A DNA stretch of 64,000 bases. It comes from Pseudorhizobium tarimense (GTDB taxonomy: Bacteria > Pseudomonadota > Alphaproteobacteria > Rhizobiales > Rhizobiaceae). Shown here in pieces: positions 16,815-24,894 of this stretch. The number at the start of each line of letters is the position of its first letter. Position 1 is the stretch's first letter. The stretch spans positions 185,829-249,828 of the forward strand of contig NZ_JALJRA010000006.1 of the NCBI RefSeq assembly GCF_022968135.1, read 5' to 3'. The notes below the pieces were generated by a model that did not search any database, was not told the DNA's origin, and saw only the letters and a program-made list of their open reading frames with translations. Position numbers and translations under genes: made by a program.

Positions 16815-16883
16815 TTTCCATCTGGCAAAGAATTCCAGCGCCATGTGGCAATTGCCAGTTGACAAAGGTGTGCCATGTGGCAA
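16815..16883. promoter_or_regulatory. Right operator cluster (four sites) between repressor and cro
   Basis: Four 14-base sites of the form TTGCCA-NN-TGGCAA at 16815-16828, 16838-16851, 16852-16865 and 16870-16883. Sites two and three abut. The cluster fills the whole gap between the divergent repressor and Cro-like genes and mirrors the left cluster, as OR mirrors OL in lambda. Confidence 0.87.
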
Positions 16884-16886
16884 ATT
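16859..16886 (+). promoter_or_regulatory. Probable rightward early promoter (PR-like)
   Basis: A perfect -35 TTGACA at 16859-16864 is followed after 16 bases by a weak -10 CAAATT (16881-16886). Two operators overlap these elements. Transcription would begin at about 16893, practically at the ATG of the Cro-like gene, so its mRNA may be leaderless; no Shine-Dalgarno is visible. Confidence 0.5.
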
Positions 16887-16893
16887 GCGCTGC

Positions 16894-17091
16894 ATGAAGC
16901 TCGAGACGTACCTCACCGAGAACAAGATCAAGCCCGCCGCTTTTGCGGCCACGCTTGACGTGGCTCCGTCCACCATCACGCGGATTATTCGCGGCGAGCG
17001 TACGCCGCGGATCGACCTCATCGCCAAGATCCAGACCGCGACCGGCGGGCAGGTGACGGCCGCAGACTTCATGGCTGAGGTGGCGGCGTGA
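16894..17091 (+). CDS. Cro-like regulator
   Basis: A 65-residue XRE-type DNA-binding protein made of little more than the helix-turn-helix (AAFAATLDVAPSTITRIIRG). Its place, divergent from the repressor across the operators, and its size suit a Cro function that favours the lytic pathway. ATG 16894 is chosen because any longer frame would run through the operators. The next gene starts at an overlapping GTGA. Confidence 0.85.
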   Translation: MKLETYLTENKIKPAAFAATLDVAPSTITRIIRGERTPRIDLIAKIQTATGGQVTAADFMAEVAA

Positions 17092-17537
17092 GCACGCTTT
17101 CCGAACGGATCATCTTCCGCCTTGAGCAGATCGGCAAAACGCCGGCAAGAGCCTCCTCTGAGGCTGGTCTCGGCAACACGGCAATCCGCGACATCATCAC
17201 CGGCAAGTCGAAAGCGCCGACGCTGGCTACCATCGAGGCGCTCTGCGAGCCTCTGGAATGCAGCCTCGGCTATCTGGTCGGTGTCGAAGAGCAGACGAAG
17301 GCCAACGAGCATCCACCTCTGGCGAAGTTCTGGATGGTGCACGGCATTAACCAGCGTCCACCAGCTTACAAGCACTGGACGTTCGAGAGCGCTGAGCGCG
17401 AAGCAAGACGCCTGAGCGTGGCTCATCCCGGCGTTGTCTTCGTCGTCCTCGAGGCGGTTACAGCCTTCGCTTCCGAAACACCCCGAACCGTTGAAATCAG
17501 CGTCGATGTGAACGCTGACGACGGCATTCCATTCTGA
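17088..17537 (+). CDS. Second XRE-family regulator (CII-like position)
   Basis: A 149-residue protein with an N-terminal helix-turn-helix (ASSEAGLGNTAIRDIITGKS, TLATIEALCEPLECSLGYLV) and a C-terminal alpha/beta region that I do not recognise (HWTFESAEREARRLSVAHPG). It starts at GTG 17088, overlapping the cro stop. The place just after cro is that of cII in lambdoid phages; an activator or second repressor role is inference. Confidence 0.75.
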   Translation: MSTLSERIIFRLEQIGKTPARASSEAGLGNTAIRDIITGKSKAPTLATIEALCEPLECSLGYLVGVEEQTKANEHPPLAKFWMVHGINQRPPAYKHWTFESAEREARRLSVAHPGVVFVVLEAVTAFASETPRTVEISVDVNADDGIPF

Positions 17538-17546
17538 GGGCGGACG

Positions 17547-17840
17547 ATGACCTGGAACTTCGACATCACCACCGCACCACGCGAGACGCTGACGAAGCGT
17601 CACGGCAAGACCACCACCGGCAAGTCGATCACCTACGACGCCAGCGAATACACGCCGCTCATCGTCGCCACCAAATGCGGGAAGGTCATACGCAGCTACT
17701 GGATCGAGAAAGAGCAGCGCTGGGCTGGGCTGGCAAAGGGTGAGCAGCCGGTCGCGTGGATGCCTTGGCCTGTTCATCCGAACGCCGTCTCCGACCTAGG
17801 GCTGAACATCGTCACCAAGCAGAGCGAGGTGGCGGCGTGA
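17547..17840 (+). CDS. Phage early protein, unknown
   Basis: A 97-residue protein (MTWNFDITTAPRETLTKRHG) with a beta-rich centre (TPLIVATKCGKVIRSYWI) and Trp-rich end (VAWMPWPVHPN). The opening recalls the family of the 9654-10133 gene, where the same PMDTAPKD-like pattern leads into a W-rich end. Function unknown. Confidence 0.6.
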   Translation: MTWNFDITTAPRETLTKRHGKTTTGKSITYDASEYTPLIVATKCGKVIRSYWIEKEQRWAGLAKGEQPVAWMPWPVHPNAVSDLGLNIVTKQSEVAA

Positions 17841-18127
17841 GCAACTTCCGCGTTGGGCAGAAGGTCGTGTGCGTGAAGAACATGACCACTGATATCGGTC
17901 TCCCTTACCCTGAGGTAGGGACGGTCCACACCGTCAGAGATGTCATCCTGTGCCCTTACAGCAAGCGGTACGGCCTTCGTCTCGAAGGTTGGCACCTTGG
18001 CATCCATCCAGACGGCGTTGAATTCATTCTCATGTGCGAGGCGTTCCGCCCCGTAGTCGAGCGCAAGACGGACATCAGCTGCTTCAAGGCCATGCTGAAT
18101 CCATCCAAGCAGACGGTGGAGGCCTGA
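17837..18127 (+). CDS. Small SH3/KOW-like protein
   Basis: A 96-residue protein starting at GTG 17837, overlapping the previous stop by four bases. The pattern FRVGQKVVCVKN, then EVGTVHTVRDVI, GLRLEGWHLG and F at the end of each strand is that of a small SH3- or KOW-like beta barrel common in phage early regions. Ligand unknown. Confidence 0.6.
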   Translation: MSNFRVGQKVVCVKNMTTDIGLPYPEVGTVHTVRDVILCPYSKRYGLRLEGWHLGIHPDGVEFILMCEAFRPVVERKTDISCFKAMLNPSKQTVEA

Positions 18128-18128
18128 G

Positions 18129-18359
18129 ATGACCACGGCCATCATCGCTATCGTCATCACCGTCCTCATCATCGCTGCTGTGTGCGCCCTGATCTATTCG
18201 CAGGTCGATCCGGTTCGGCCGGATCCTAGTGAGCTTGCCGACAAGCGGGTTTCGGACATCATCTGCGGCACTGGCACTGAGGCGCCCCTACCGGCTTCCA
18301 ATATCGTCCACGACAAGCGCGGCTGGGCGTACATGCGCAACGAACGGGAGATCATCTGA
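18129..18359 (+). CDS. Small membrane protein with cytoplasmic tail
   Basis: A 76-residue protein with one N-terminal membrane helix (TAIIAIVITVLIIAAVCALI) and a polar tail (SELADKRVSDIICGTG). It follows the previous gene at once and overlaps the next start (TGATG). Function unknown. Confidence 0.6.
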   Translation: MTTAIIAIVITVLIIAAVCALIYSQVDPVRPDPSELADKRVSDIICGTGTEAPLPASNIVHDKRGWAYMRNEREII

Positions 18360-18526
18360 TGGTCACCTTCTTTGCTGTCGCTGGCTGGATCGTTCTCACC
18401 TTGCCCGTTGGCATGTGGGTGGGGCGGAAACTCAAGAAATTAAGAACCGAGAGCACGGCGCGTCTGATCTTGGCGGACGGTCGCGCCTGTCTCTCTCCAC
18501 GGTCTTCGTCTTCGGGCGGCGGCTGA
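18359..18526 (+). CDS. 55-residue membrane microprotein
   Basis: A short frame whose ATG shares a base with the preceding stop (TGATG). One membrane helix (FFAVAGWIVLTLPVGMWVG) is followed by a basic stretch (RKLKKLR) and a Ser/Gly end. It probably is translated together with the membrane protein before it. Function unknown. Confidence 0.5.
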   Translation: MVTFFAVAGWIVLTLPVGMWVGRKLKKLRTESTARLILADGRACLSPRSSSSGGG

Positions 18527-18541
18527 TCTCCTTTCGAATGC

Positions 18542-18576
18542 CGCGCCTCTCATGGGTTCAACCTAGTCGAGGCGCG
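18542..18576. repeat. Inverted repeat just before gene 18581
   Basis: CGCGCCTC (18542-18549) and GAGGCGCG (18569-18576) form a perfect 8-bp stem with a 19-base loop, ending four bases before the next ATG. It could hide the ribosome site of that gene or serve as a protein site. There is no T run, so it is not a typical terminator. Confidence 0.35.
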
Positions 18577-18580
18577 AAAC

Positions 18581-19018
18581 ATGGCACGGACTGAAACTCA
18601 CCAACCGGTGGAAACGAAACAAGCAGGGGCGAAGGCAATGTCAGCAGTAGATTCGTTCAGTTTGGACGACGAGACCCGGGCATACGCTCGGAAGCTATTT
18701 AAGCGCCGCGTCGAAGGATGGGGCGACGAGGCGAGGGCACTGGAGGAGTGCGCCAGCTGGACCGGAATGACGCCGCGCAGTTTCAAGCGCCTGATCACCG
18801 GAGAGACCAAGCAAGCCGGAACTTTCTTCTCCCGGGTCCGCAAGGGCTACCTCGACTATTGCGCCCGTAAGGTCGCGGAACTGCAGAACGAAATCCAGGC
18901 GGAGAAGGCGAGGTACGGGAATGTTCGCATTGGAGATCTGGATCATGAAGTGGAGGCTCTTGTGGCGAAAGTTGAAGCCGCTCGGGCCGTCAAAATCCTC
19001 CAGCAACGAGAAGGATGA
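18581..19018 (+). CDS. Phage early protein, HTH-like
   Basis: A 145-residue protein. The centre, ALEECASWTGMTPRSFKRLI followed by TGETKQAG, resembles a helix-turn-helix with a recognition helix, and the C-terminus is a long charged helix (ELQNEIQAEKARYGNV). No named family recognised. Its stop overlaps the next frame. Confidence 0.6.
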   Translation: MARTETHQPVETKQAGAKAMSAVDSFSLDDETRAYARKLFKRRVEGWGDEARALEECASWTGMTPRSFKRLITGETKQAGTFFSRVRKGYLDYCARKVAELQNEIQAEKARYGNVRIGDLDHEVEALVAKVEAARAVKILQQREG

Positions 19019-19023
19019 GGCGA

Positions 19024-19572
19024 ATGACAGCAGCTCAGATCGGTGACAACAGCAAAGCCGAGAAGGAACGTCGTGTTCTGTTCGGCTACTACCACCGGAA
19101 GGATCGTGACATCGCGGCCCGCATGAAAGCCCTGGCCGAAGAGAAGAAGGCCAACCGGCAGAACGCCAAGGCCTCAGGCTTCCCGGCTCAGAAGCTCGAT
19201 CACTACCTCAAGGCGTTCGAGGCCGAAGATCAGCAGAAGCCGGTCGAGCGCCTCAAGTCGGATCGGGAGAACCTCGCCTGGCTTGGCCTCATTCCCGATG
19301 ATCCCCGCGGCGATTTGCTGGCAGACCGCGCCACCGATGAGCAGATGGTTCAGGCCAAGGGCTTCCACGCCGGTCTGACGGGGCTTGATCGGGTGTCCGG
19401 TTATGACGCCGGCAGCGCATCCGACAAGCTCTGGCTGGAGAGCTTCGACGCCGGCCGCAAGGAATACGAGACAGAGGTGCCCGACCTCCTCAAGCGGATC
19501 GAAGCCCAAGCCTCCAAGGAGGAATCGCCCTCAGACGGCGACCCGTTCCCCGATCAAGACACGATGCACTGA
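19024..19572 (+). CDS. Protein with ribosome-modulation-factor-like end
   Basis: A 182-residue protein with a charged helical N-terminus (RDIAARMKALAEEKKANRQN). The C-terminal segment AKGFHAGLTGLDRVSGYDAG, then WLESFDAGRKEY, follows the spacing of ribosome modulation factor (G-aromatic-xAG, then WL..F/W..G). Domains of this kind occur in alphaproteobacterial phage proteins. Whether it acts on ribosomes is not known. AGGA eight bases before ATG 19024 favours that start over 19015. Confidence 0.55.
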   Translation: MTAAQIGDNSKAEKERRVLFGYYHRKDRDIAARMKALAEEKKANRQNAKASGFPAQKLDHYLKAFEAEDQQKPVERLKSDRENLAWLGLIPDDPRGDLLADRATDEQMVQAKGFHAGLTGLDRVSGYDAGSASDKLWLESFDAGRKEYETEVPDLLKRIEAQASKEESPSDGDPFPDQDTMH

Positions 19573-19653
19573 TCCACCGCGGCGGCCTTCCTCCTCCCGG
19601 GCCGCTACCTCCGGAGCGCGAATGCTCCGATCTTCTTTCCCACGGTGAAGACG

Positions 19654-20007
19654 ATGAACGCACATCCACGAATAGCGAGCTTCACATGCCCTTGCTGCAA
19701 AGGCTTCATCGGTGAGGCGGCGCCCCTTGACCAGGTCATGGAGAGCGTCACCCAGCCGTCGCGCCGGATCATCCTCGAAATGCTCGCCAGCAAGCCCGGC
19801 TCTCCTGTGCTTCGTGATCGCATCTTGGACCGCCTGTACGGCGACCGCGCAGACGGTGGGCCTGATACCGGCGACCATGTGGTGAAAGCGATGGTGAGCC
19901 AACTGCGGCGGCAGATCGAGCCGTTCGGCTGGACAGTGACCGGCTCTCGCGGCGGCTCCGGCAATCTCGCGCAGTGGCGGCTTATACCGGTGGAGGCAGG
20001 ACAATGA
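19654..20007 (+). CDS. Winged-helix DNA-binding protein
   Basis: A 117-residue protein with a CPCC knuckle near the start and a winged helix of the response-regulator C-terminal type: PSRRIILEMLASKPGSPVLR, then GDHVVKAMVSQLRRQIEPFG and WTVTGSRGGSGNLAQW as the wing. It may regulate or help replication. A GTG at 19645 is an alternative start. Confidence 0.65.
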   Translation: MNAHPRIASFTCPCCKGFIGEAAPLDQVMESVTQPSRRIILEMLASKPGSPVLRDRILDRLYGDRADGGPDTGDHVVKAMVSQLRRQIEPFGWTVTGSRGGSGNLAQWRLIPVEAGQ

Positions 20008-20627
20008 CCTGGATCCTCGGCTTCGACCCGTCAAAGTCCACCGGCTGGGCGACCTTCAGCCCGGAGCGCCGCAAGGCAGATGGCAACTTCGCGCATGTCC
20101 GCTGCGGCGTGTTCCAGATGCCGGAAGGCGCCGACCACTATTACACCGGTGACCAGATCGGCCTGAAGGTCACTGCAATGCTCCGGGAGTTCAAGCAAGA
20201 GAACGGGCAATTCCCTGACTTCGCCGTGCTCGAGCAACAGATCCTCGCCAAGGTCGGCAACACCAGCGCCGACGCGATGATCTATCCGTGGGTTGCTACC
20301 TCGGCCATCGTCGCCACTCTCGCGAACTTCGGAATCCCTTATGGCACGCTGATGCCGTCCTCCTGGCGCAAGTCGTTCTTCGGGGAAGGCTTCAAGCCAC
20401 CGCTCGACAAGAAGCAGAAGAAGGATTGGAAGTCGGCCGCCGTCGAGGAATGCGAGCGGATCGGCATCACCCTCCCGAAGCAGAAGGCTATGGCGCACAA
20501 TGCCGCTGAGGCTTCTGCTCTCGCGATCTGCTGGGGCGTGCGGGACATGAAGGTGCATGCCGGCCGCTATCACCAGCCGTGGCTCAACCTCGTCATGCAG
20601 CGGAATGAGCGGAGTGTGGCAGCGTGA
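20004..20627 (+). CDS. RuvC-like Holliday junction resolvase
   Basis: A 207-residue RNase H-fold nuclease. The first strand ILGFDPSKSTGWATF holds the first catalytic Asp, DFAVLEQQILAKVGNTSADA gives the Glu, and AHNAAEASALAICWG gives the C-terminal acidic residue of the RuvC pattern. Phage proteins of this type resolve branched DNA before packaging. GGAGGCAGGACA stands before ATG 20004, which overlaps the previous stop. Confidence 0.8.
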   Translation: MTWILGFDPSKSTGWATFSPERRKADGNFAHVRCGVFQMPEGADHYYTGDQIGLKVTAMLREFKQENGQFPDFAVLEQQILAKVGNTSADAMIYPWVATSAIVATLANFGIPYGTLMPSSWRKSFFGEGFKPPLDKKQKKDWKSAAVEECERIGITLPKQKAMAHNAAEASALAICWGVRDMKVHAGRYHQPWLNLVMQRNERSVAA

Positions 20628-22105
20628 GCGGCCCCGTCGATCGCAGCCAGTTCGACCGCATCAGCGAGGACGACGCCTTCGAAGCCGCTGAAGACTTCCT
20701 CGCATGTATGCTGGCGAACAATCAGGTGCTGGCCGAATGCGGGCTCGAACCGGAGGACTTCGAAGAAGACATCCACCAGCTGATATTTCGTGAGGGCATG
20801 GCGCTCTATCGGAGTGGGCAACCTGTGACGGCCATCAGTCTGAAGCCATACATGCCGAAGGTGCTCAGCCCGAGCCGCAGCGGCCAGTCAGCCCGTGGCG
20901 ACAACGATGGGGGCATCATCACAGCCGATTACATGACCGGCTTGATGAGCCAAGGCTTCAGCCCCCTGACCATGCAGAGGCTCGAGCCAGCCCTTCACAT
21001 CATCAAGAGCGTGTCTCTCGGTCGTCAGCTCGCCAGAGAGGCTGAAATAGCCTCAGAGCTCGCCAAGGAAGGGCATACGCTCCTCACGCTGGACGATGAG
21101 ATCGAACAACTGGAAATGCGCCTGAAGGAGCGCAGGACGCGATTGGCGGCATTGAAGGCCGGCGCAGCGCCTGGGGCATCCTATCTCGCCATGTTCGAAG
21201 CCTCAGCCCGTCGTGACGGCGTGGTGGGCGTGCCGATCGCTCTGCCGGAGGTCGCGAAGGTTCTATCGGAGCCGGTATTCGAGGCGGGGAATCTCTACGG
21301 TCTGCTGTCCTCGTCGGGCGAGGGCAAGTCCAGCCTCACCATGCAGTTGATCTATCACGCGGTGAAGGAGGGGCACCCGGTTCTCTTCCTCTCCTATGAC
21401 CAGTCGGCGGCGCAGTGCGTCCGGCAGATGATCGCCCAGGTTCACGAAATCAGTGTCAAGCAGCAGCGCGAGCCGAACCGCCTCATGACACAGCAGGAGC
21501 GCGACCGGTGCGTTCTGTTCGCCACCCAGATCAACCAGCAGCCGTTCGACATCATCCGGTGCCAGCGGGAAGGGGTGACGCAGCTGGTCGCCTATGCCCG
21601 GCGCTTCATCAAGAAGCGGGCCAACGGCAAGACGCCGTTCATCGTCATCGACCACATTGGGAAGGTGAAACCTCGCGACCCGAAGCTATCGGCGGATCGG
21701 ATATCTGGCGAGGTGACGGTCGAGCTCAAGGCGCTGGCTGACGAGATGGCCGCCTCAGTTCTCATCCTCAATCAGCGGAACAGCTTCGGCACCCGGCGAG
21801 ACAATCCACGCCCCATTGCAGCTGACCTCTACGGCGGGGAGGGCGCCAAGGCCGACTATGACGCGATCCTCTACCTCTACCGGGCGGAGAAGTACAAAGC
21901 CGAGCGCGTGGCCACGGCGGCCAGCGATTCCGACTGGAAGAAGATCAACAAGGTCTTCGTCGGTGACATCGAGGGCATTGCCGAGATCGGCAGCGTCAAG
22001 GTCCGCTTCGGTGACCCGACCATCCGAGAAACGCTTCGATTCGAGGCGGAATACACCCGCTACCGGTCGATGAAGCCGACGCGGCCGCAAGAGGAGTTGT
22101 TCTGA
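20624..22105 (+). CDS. DnaB-like replicative helicase
   Basis: A 493-residue RecA-fold helicase. The N-terminal domain (EDFLACMLANNQVLAECGLE) matches DnaB N-domains. Walker A is LLSSSGEGKSSLTMQLIYHA, Walker B is FIVIDHIGKVKP, and LILNQRNSFGTRRDNPRPI with LYGGEGAKADYDAILYLYR matches the following helicase motifs. It starts at GTG 20624, overlapping the previous stop. A separate primase is not seen, so host DnaG is probably used. Confidence 0.88.
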   Translation: MSGPVDRSQFDRISEDDAFEAAEDFLACMLANNQVLAECGLEPEDFEEDIHQLIFREGMALYRSGQPVTAISLKPYMPKVLSPSRSGQSARGDNDGGIITADYMTGLMSQGFSPLTMQRLEPALHIIKSVSLGRQLAREAEIASELAKEGHTLLTLDDEIEQLEMRLKERRTRLAALKAGAAPGASYLAMFEASARRDGVVGVPIALPEVAKVLSEPVFEAGNLYGLLSSSGEGKSSLTMQLIYHAVKEGHPVLFLSYDQSAAQCVRQMIAQVHEISVKQQREPNRLMTQQERDRCVLFATQINQQPFDIIRCQREGVTQLVAYARRFIKKRANGKTPFIVIDHIGKVKPRDPKLSADRISGEVTVELKALADEMAASVLILNQRNSFGTRRDNPRPIAADLYGGEGAKADYDAILYLYRAEKYKAERVATAASDSDWKKINKVFVGDIEGIAEIGSVKVRFGDPTIRETLRFEAEYTRYRSMKPTRPQEELF

Positions 22106-22785
22106 TGCAGCAGAAGCTCCCCTTCATAGCGCCTCGCCGCAGCTCCACCCGGTCCCTGCGTGTCCTCGTCGCGTGCGAGTTCTCTGGCACTGTCCGCAAC
22201 GCCTTCCTCGATCGAGGGCATGATGCGTGGTCCTGCGACCTTCTGCCCGCTGAGGATGGCAGCAACCGGCATATCCGCGGTGATGCCCGGGACATCCTCA
22301 ACGATGGCTGGGACATGCTCATGGTAGCGCATCCCCCATGCACGCGGCTTTGCAACTCTGGCGTCCGGTGGCTGTCCGTACCGCCGCCTGGTCGTACAGA
22401 AGAAGAGATGTGGGCAGAGCTCGATGAAGGGGCGGCTCTCTTCTCCGCCTTCTGGAACGCGCCGATCGACCGGATCTGCATCGAGAATCCCGTGATGCAC
22501 AAGCACGCCAAGGAGCGGATCGATAACTACGAGGAGTTCGCGCAGAGCGTCCAGCCTTGGCAGTTCGGCCATCCGGAGGTGAAGCGCACATGCTTATGGC
22601 TGCGCAACCTGCCGCCGCTCGTCCCGACCAACATCGTGGAAGGGCGACAGGCGCGTGTCCACCGTATGCCGCCCGGGCCAGATCGGTGGAGAGAGCGTTC
22701 CCGGTTCTTCTCCGGCATTGCGGCCGCCATGGCCGATCAGTGGGGCGAGTACGCCACGCAGCAGTTCTATCAGGAGGCAGCATGA
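22105..22785 (+). CDS. DNA cytosine methyltransferase-like protein
   Basis: A 226-residue SAM-dependent methyltransferase-like protein. RVLVACEFSGTVRNAFLDRG is the cofactor loop, HPPCTRLCNSGVRW carries the PPC motif with the Cys nucleophile of C5 methyltransferases, and DRICIENPVMHKHA replaces ENV by ENP. It is short, with no clear target-recognition domain. It may modify phage DNA against host restriction. ATG overlaps the helicase stop. Confidence 0.75.
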   Translation: MQQKLPFIAPRRSSTRSLRVLVACEFSGTVRNAFLDRGHDAWSCDLLPAEDGSNRHIRGDARDILNDGWDMLMVAHPPCTRLCNSGVRWLSVPPPGRTEEEMWAELDEGAALFSAFWNAPIDRICIENPVMHKHAKERIDNYEEFAQSVQPWQFGHPEVKRTCLWLRNLPPLVPTNIVEGRQARVHRMPPGPDRWRERSRFFSGIAAAMADQWGEYATQQFYQEAA

Positions 22786-23108
22786 CCAACCGTTTCGACT
22801 TTGGCTCCATGCCGGTGAAGGGAGGCTTCCTGGCCTTCTACCGCATGGTGCATCACTCGAAGAACTTCATCCTGCGGGACGGCAAGCTGGACCGTCTGTT
22901 CGCCACGGCCGAGGAAGCCGAGCTAGAGGCCGGCAAGGCGTTCAAGGAATACCTCAACAGCCCGATCAGCGGCATGACAAACGCCGGAGAAAGTCAGTGG
23001 GATGCCGCCAACGCTGCATTCAATCTCCCGGTGACAGAGCGGCCGACCGTCATCAAGCAGCGCGGGAAGGGGAAGCGGATTGAGGTTGATCGGAGGGCGA
23101 TCGCATGA
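22782..23108 (+). CDS. Phage protein, unknown
   Basis: A 108-residue protein (MTNRFDFGSMPVKGGFLAFY) with a basic end (KQRGKGKRIEVDRRAIA). ATG 22782 overlaps the methyltransferase stop by four bases, and its own stop overlaps the next start. Not recognised. Confidence 0.65.
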   Translation: MTNRFDFGSMPVKGGFLAFYRMVHHSKNFILRDGKLDRLFATAEEAELEAGKAFKEYLNSPISGMTNAGESQWDAANAAFNLPVTERPTVIKQRGKGKRIEVDRRAIA

Positions 23109-23692
23109 ACATGCACCAGACCATCTCCACGAGCATAGAGGCCCGTATCTATGCCAACGCGAAGAAGGCGAAGCTAGCCTGCTATGGGCGGCCGAAGGTT
23201 GTGAATGTCGCCAGTGGGATCAAGAAGGAAGCTCCCAAGCCCGCGAAGGCTCTATCGGACCCGGACGCATCGCCTATGGCCTTCATCAAGGCGAAGTGTG
23301 CGCAGCATGGCATAAGCTACGAGACGTTCATACACCGTGATCGTAATCGGCGCATGTTGGAGATCCGAAAGGAGATCATTCTCGCCACGCATGAGCGGTT
23401 CCCGCATCTCAATCCATCCCAGCTCGGGCGGCTTGCCCACAGGAAGCATTGCACGATCCACTACACCCTCGGGAAGAGCCACTCGAAGAAGGCTCAGATG
23501 GCAGAGATCAACAAGCGGGATCTGAAGGCCAAGGCGCTCTACAAGCAGGGTCTGGCGCTGGAAGAGATCGCGGCGGTTCTCGATATCGCGGCGGTTCTCG
23601 ATATCGCGGTCAACACCGTGAAAGCGATCAAGGACTGCAGGGGATGGGACAAGCGCGGACGGATCAAGGCTAGGGCGAAGGTGAAGGGATGA
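23105..23692 (+). CDS. DnaA C-terminal-domain-like protein with duplicated HTH segment
   Basis: A 195-residue protein. The middle, RNRRMLEIRKEIILATHERF with LSQLGRLAHRKHCTIHYTLG-like spacing, matches DnaA domain IV, which reads DnaA boxes. The C-terminal part is a second HTH (LALEEIAAVLDIA...VNTVKAIKDC). Here an 18-base tandem duplication repeats IAAVLD, adding six residues between the two helices. Phages use such proteins to load or regulate replication. The duplication may damage the second HTH. Confidence 0.7.
   Translation: MNMHQTISTSIEARIYANAKKAKLACYGRPKVVNVASGIKKEAPKPAKALSDPDASPMAFIKAKCAQHGISYETFIHRDRNRRMLEIRKEIILATHERFPHLNPSQLGRLAHRKHCTIHYTLGKSHSKKAQMAEINKRDLKAKALYKQGLALEEIAAVLDIAAVLDIAVNTVKAIKDCRGWDKRGRIKARAKVKG
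23567..23602 (+). repeat. Perfect 18-base tandem duplication inside a gene
   Basis: ATCGCGGCGGTTCTCGAT occurs twice without mismatch (23567-23584 and 23585-23602), then begins a third time. The length keeps the frame and duplicates six residues. Perfect identity suggests a recent slippage event. Confidence 0.9.
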
Positions 23693-24141
23693 CAGACACG
23701 CGCCGCCACCGCTGCGATATCTACAAGGTTGCGCGTCAGTGCGGCGTACGGCTGTTTGACGGCCACTTGCACAGTCCCACCAGCCGGAAGCCATTCGAGT
23801 GCTTTTGCAAGCCTACGGTGCGAGAGATCGGCCGGGATCATGGCGAGGATCACCTTCGCCTCGTATTCATGCTTATGACCGGCACCAAGGGGAACGCGCT
23901 GGAGCTTTACAGCGACATGATCAAGGCGGTCTCTGCTATACTGATAGAGAACCCGGAGCTCGTGAAATCGCCAAGCCTCATCAGTGACTTCAACGCCATC
24001 GACCTGGGGAGCGTCAGGCGTAAGGCCAAGGGCATGAGGAGCCCGTTTCCAAGGTGGATGTGTCTCTACACCCTCATCCTCATCAAATTCTATCGGCCCA
24101 TCCAGGGTGACTTACTCGATATGATCGGAGAAGCGGCGTGA
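23689..24141 (+). CDS. Phage protein, unknown
   Basis: A 150-residue protein with an N-terminal Cys/His set (RRHRCDIYKVARQCGVRLFD, FECFCKPT) and a helical body (LYSDMIKAVSAILIENPELV). It is coupled to both neighbours by short overlaps. Not recognised; the place suggests a role in late regulation or replication. Confidence 0.65.
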   Translation: MTDTRRHRCDIYKVARQCGVRLFDGHLHSPTSRKPFECFCKPTVREIGRDHGEDHLRLVFMLMTGTKGNALELYSDMIKAVSAILIENPELVKSPSLISDFNAIDLGSVRRKAKGMRSPFPRWMCLYTLILIKFYRPIQGDLLDMIGEAA

Positions 24142-24773
24142 ACGTAGCGGTATTTCAGGACTGGACAGCGGACCAGGTGAAGGCGAGGATCATAGAGGCG
24201 TCGGAAACCCTGAGGGCATTTCCCGGCGCTCTCGGGCCTCGTATGGCAAGCGGAGCCTTCAGTGAGATGGTCGCGGCCCACATTGCGACGGAATACGACA
24301 GCGCCCCACGATATCGGCGCATCATCTCCGCCGGCGCTCTCTCCCGAATGGAAGAGACGTGGACATGGATCAACAGCTACCTTGCCGAAGCAGATCGCAA
24401 GCTGATCTACGACTACGGCTTCATCAAGAGCCGGAAAGGCATGTTTCTGGAGCAGTATCTATCAAGAAATGAGATCGTCCGCAGAACTTTCGAAAGGAAG
24501 ATTAATAGGTGCTGTCAAACCATTGCATCAGCACTGAACCGTAAGCATTTGGTTCGGTTGGATATTCCTCTGGACGGACTGTCGCAAATCGACGTAAAAG
24601 ACGAACCAACAACGGTAACGTCCGAAAAGCGCGTCCAGAGGCCAAGCCACTGGAGAGCCGAGGGCGCCAAGCCGCAGATCGACCCTGATCTTCCTTCGGA
24701 AAGAACACTCGACCACCGGGCAATCCGGGCGCGGCATTCTGACAAGAACCGGAGCCTCGGCGTCCGGTCATGA
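24138..24773 (+). CDS. DUF6362-like phage protein
   Basis: A 211-residue protein starting at GTG 24138. The C-terminal half contains an HTH-like end (SRNEIVRRTFERKINRCCQT) and the segment between 20 and 110 is helical (ARIIEASETLRAFPGALGPR). The pattern recalls DUF6362 proteins that lie before terminase genes in rhizobial phages, possibly as late-gene activators; this family assignment is from memory. It ends the replication block. Confidence 0.6.
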   Translation: MNVAVFQDWTADQVKARIIEASETLRAFPGALGPRMASGAFSEMVAAHIATEYDSAPRYRRIISAGALSRMEETWTWINSYLAEADRKLIYDYGFIKSRKGMFLEQYLSRNEIVRRTFERKINRCCQTIASALNRKHLVRLDIPLDGLSQIDVKDEPTTVTSEKRVQRPSHWRAEGAKPQIDPDLPSERTLDHRAIRARHSDKNRSLGVRS

Positions 24774-24894
24774 GGCCAAGGCCGTGTAGAGCGGTCCCGG
24801 AGCGCGAATGCCGGACTAATCGGCCCCCTGCGGGTTGTGTTGCAGAATCGCTAAGCCAGCGGTAGCCTTTGCCCATTGGGTGGGGGTAAACAAA

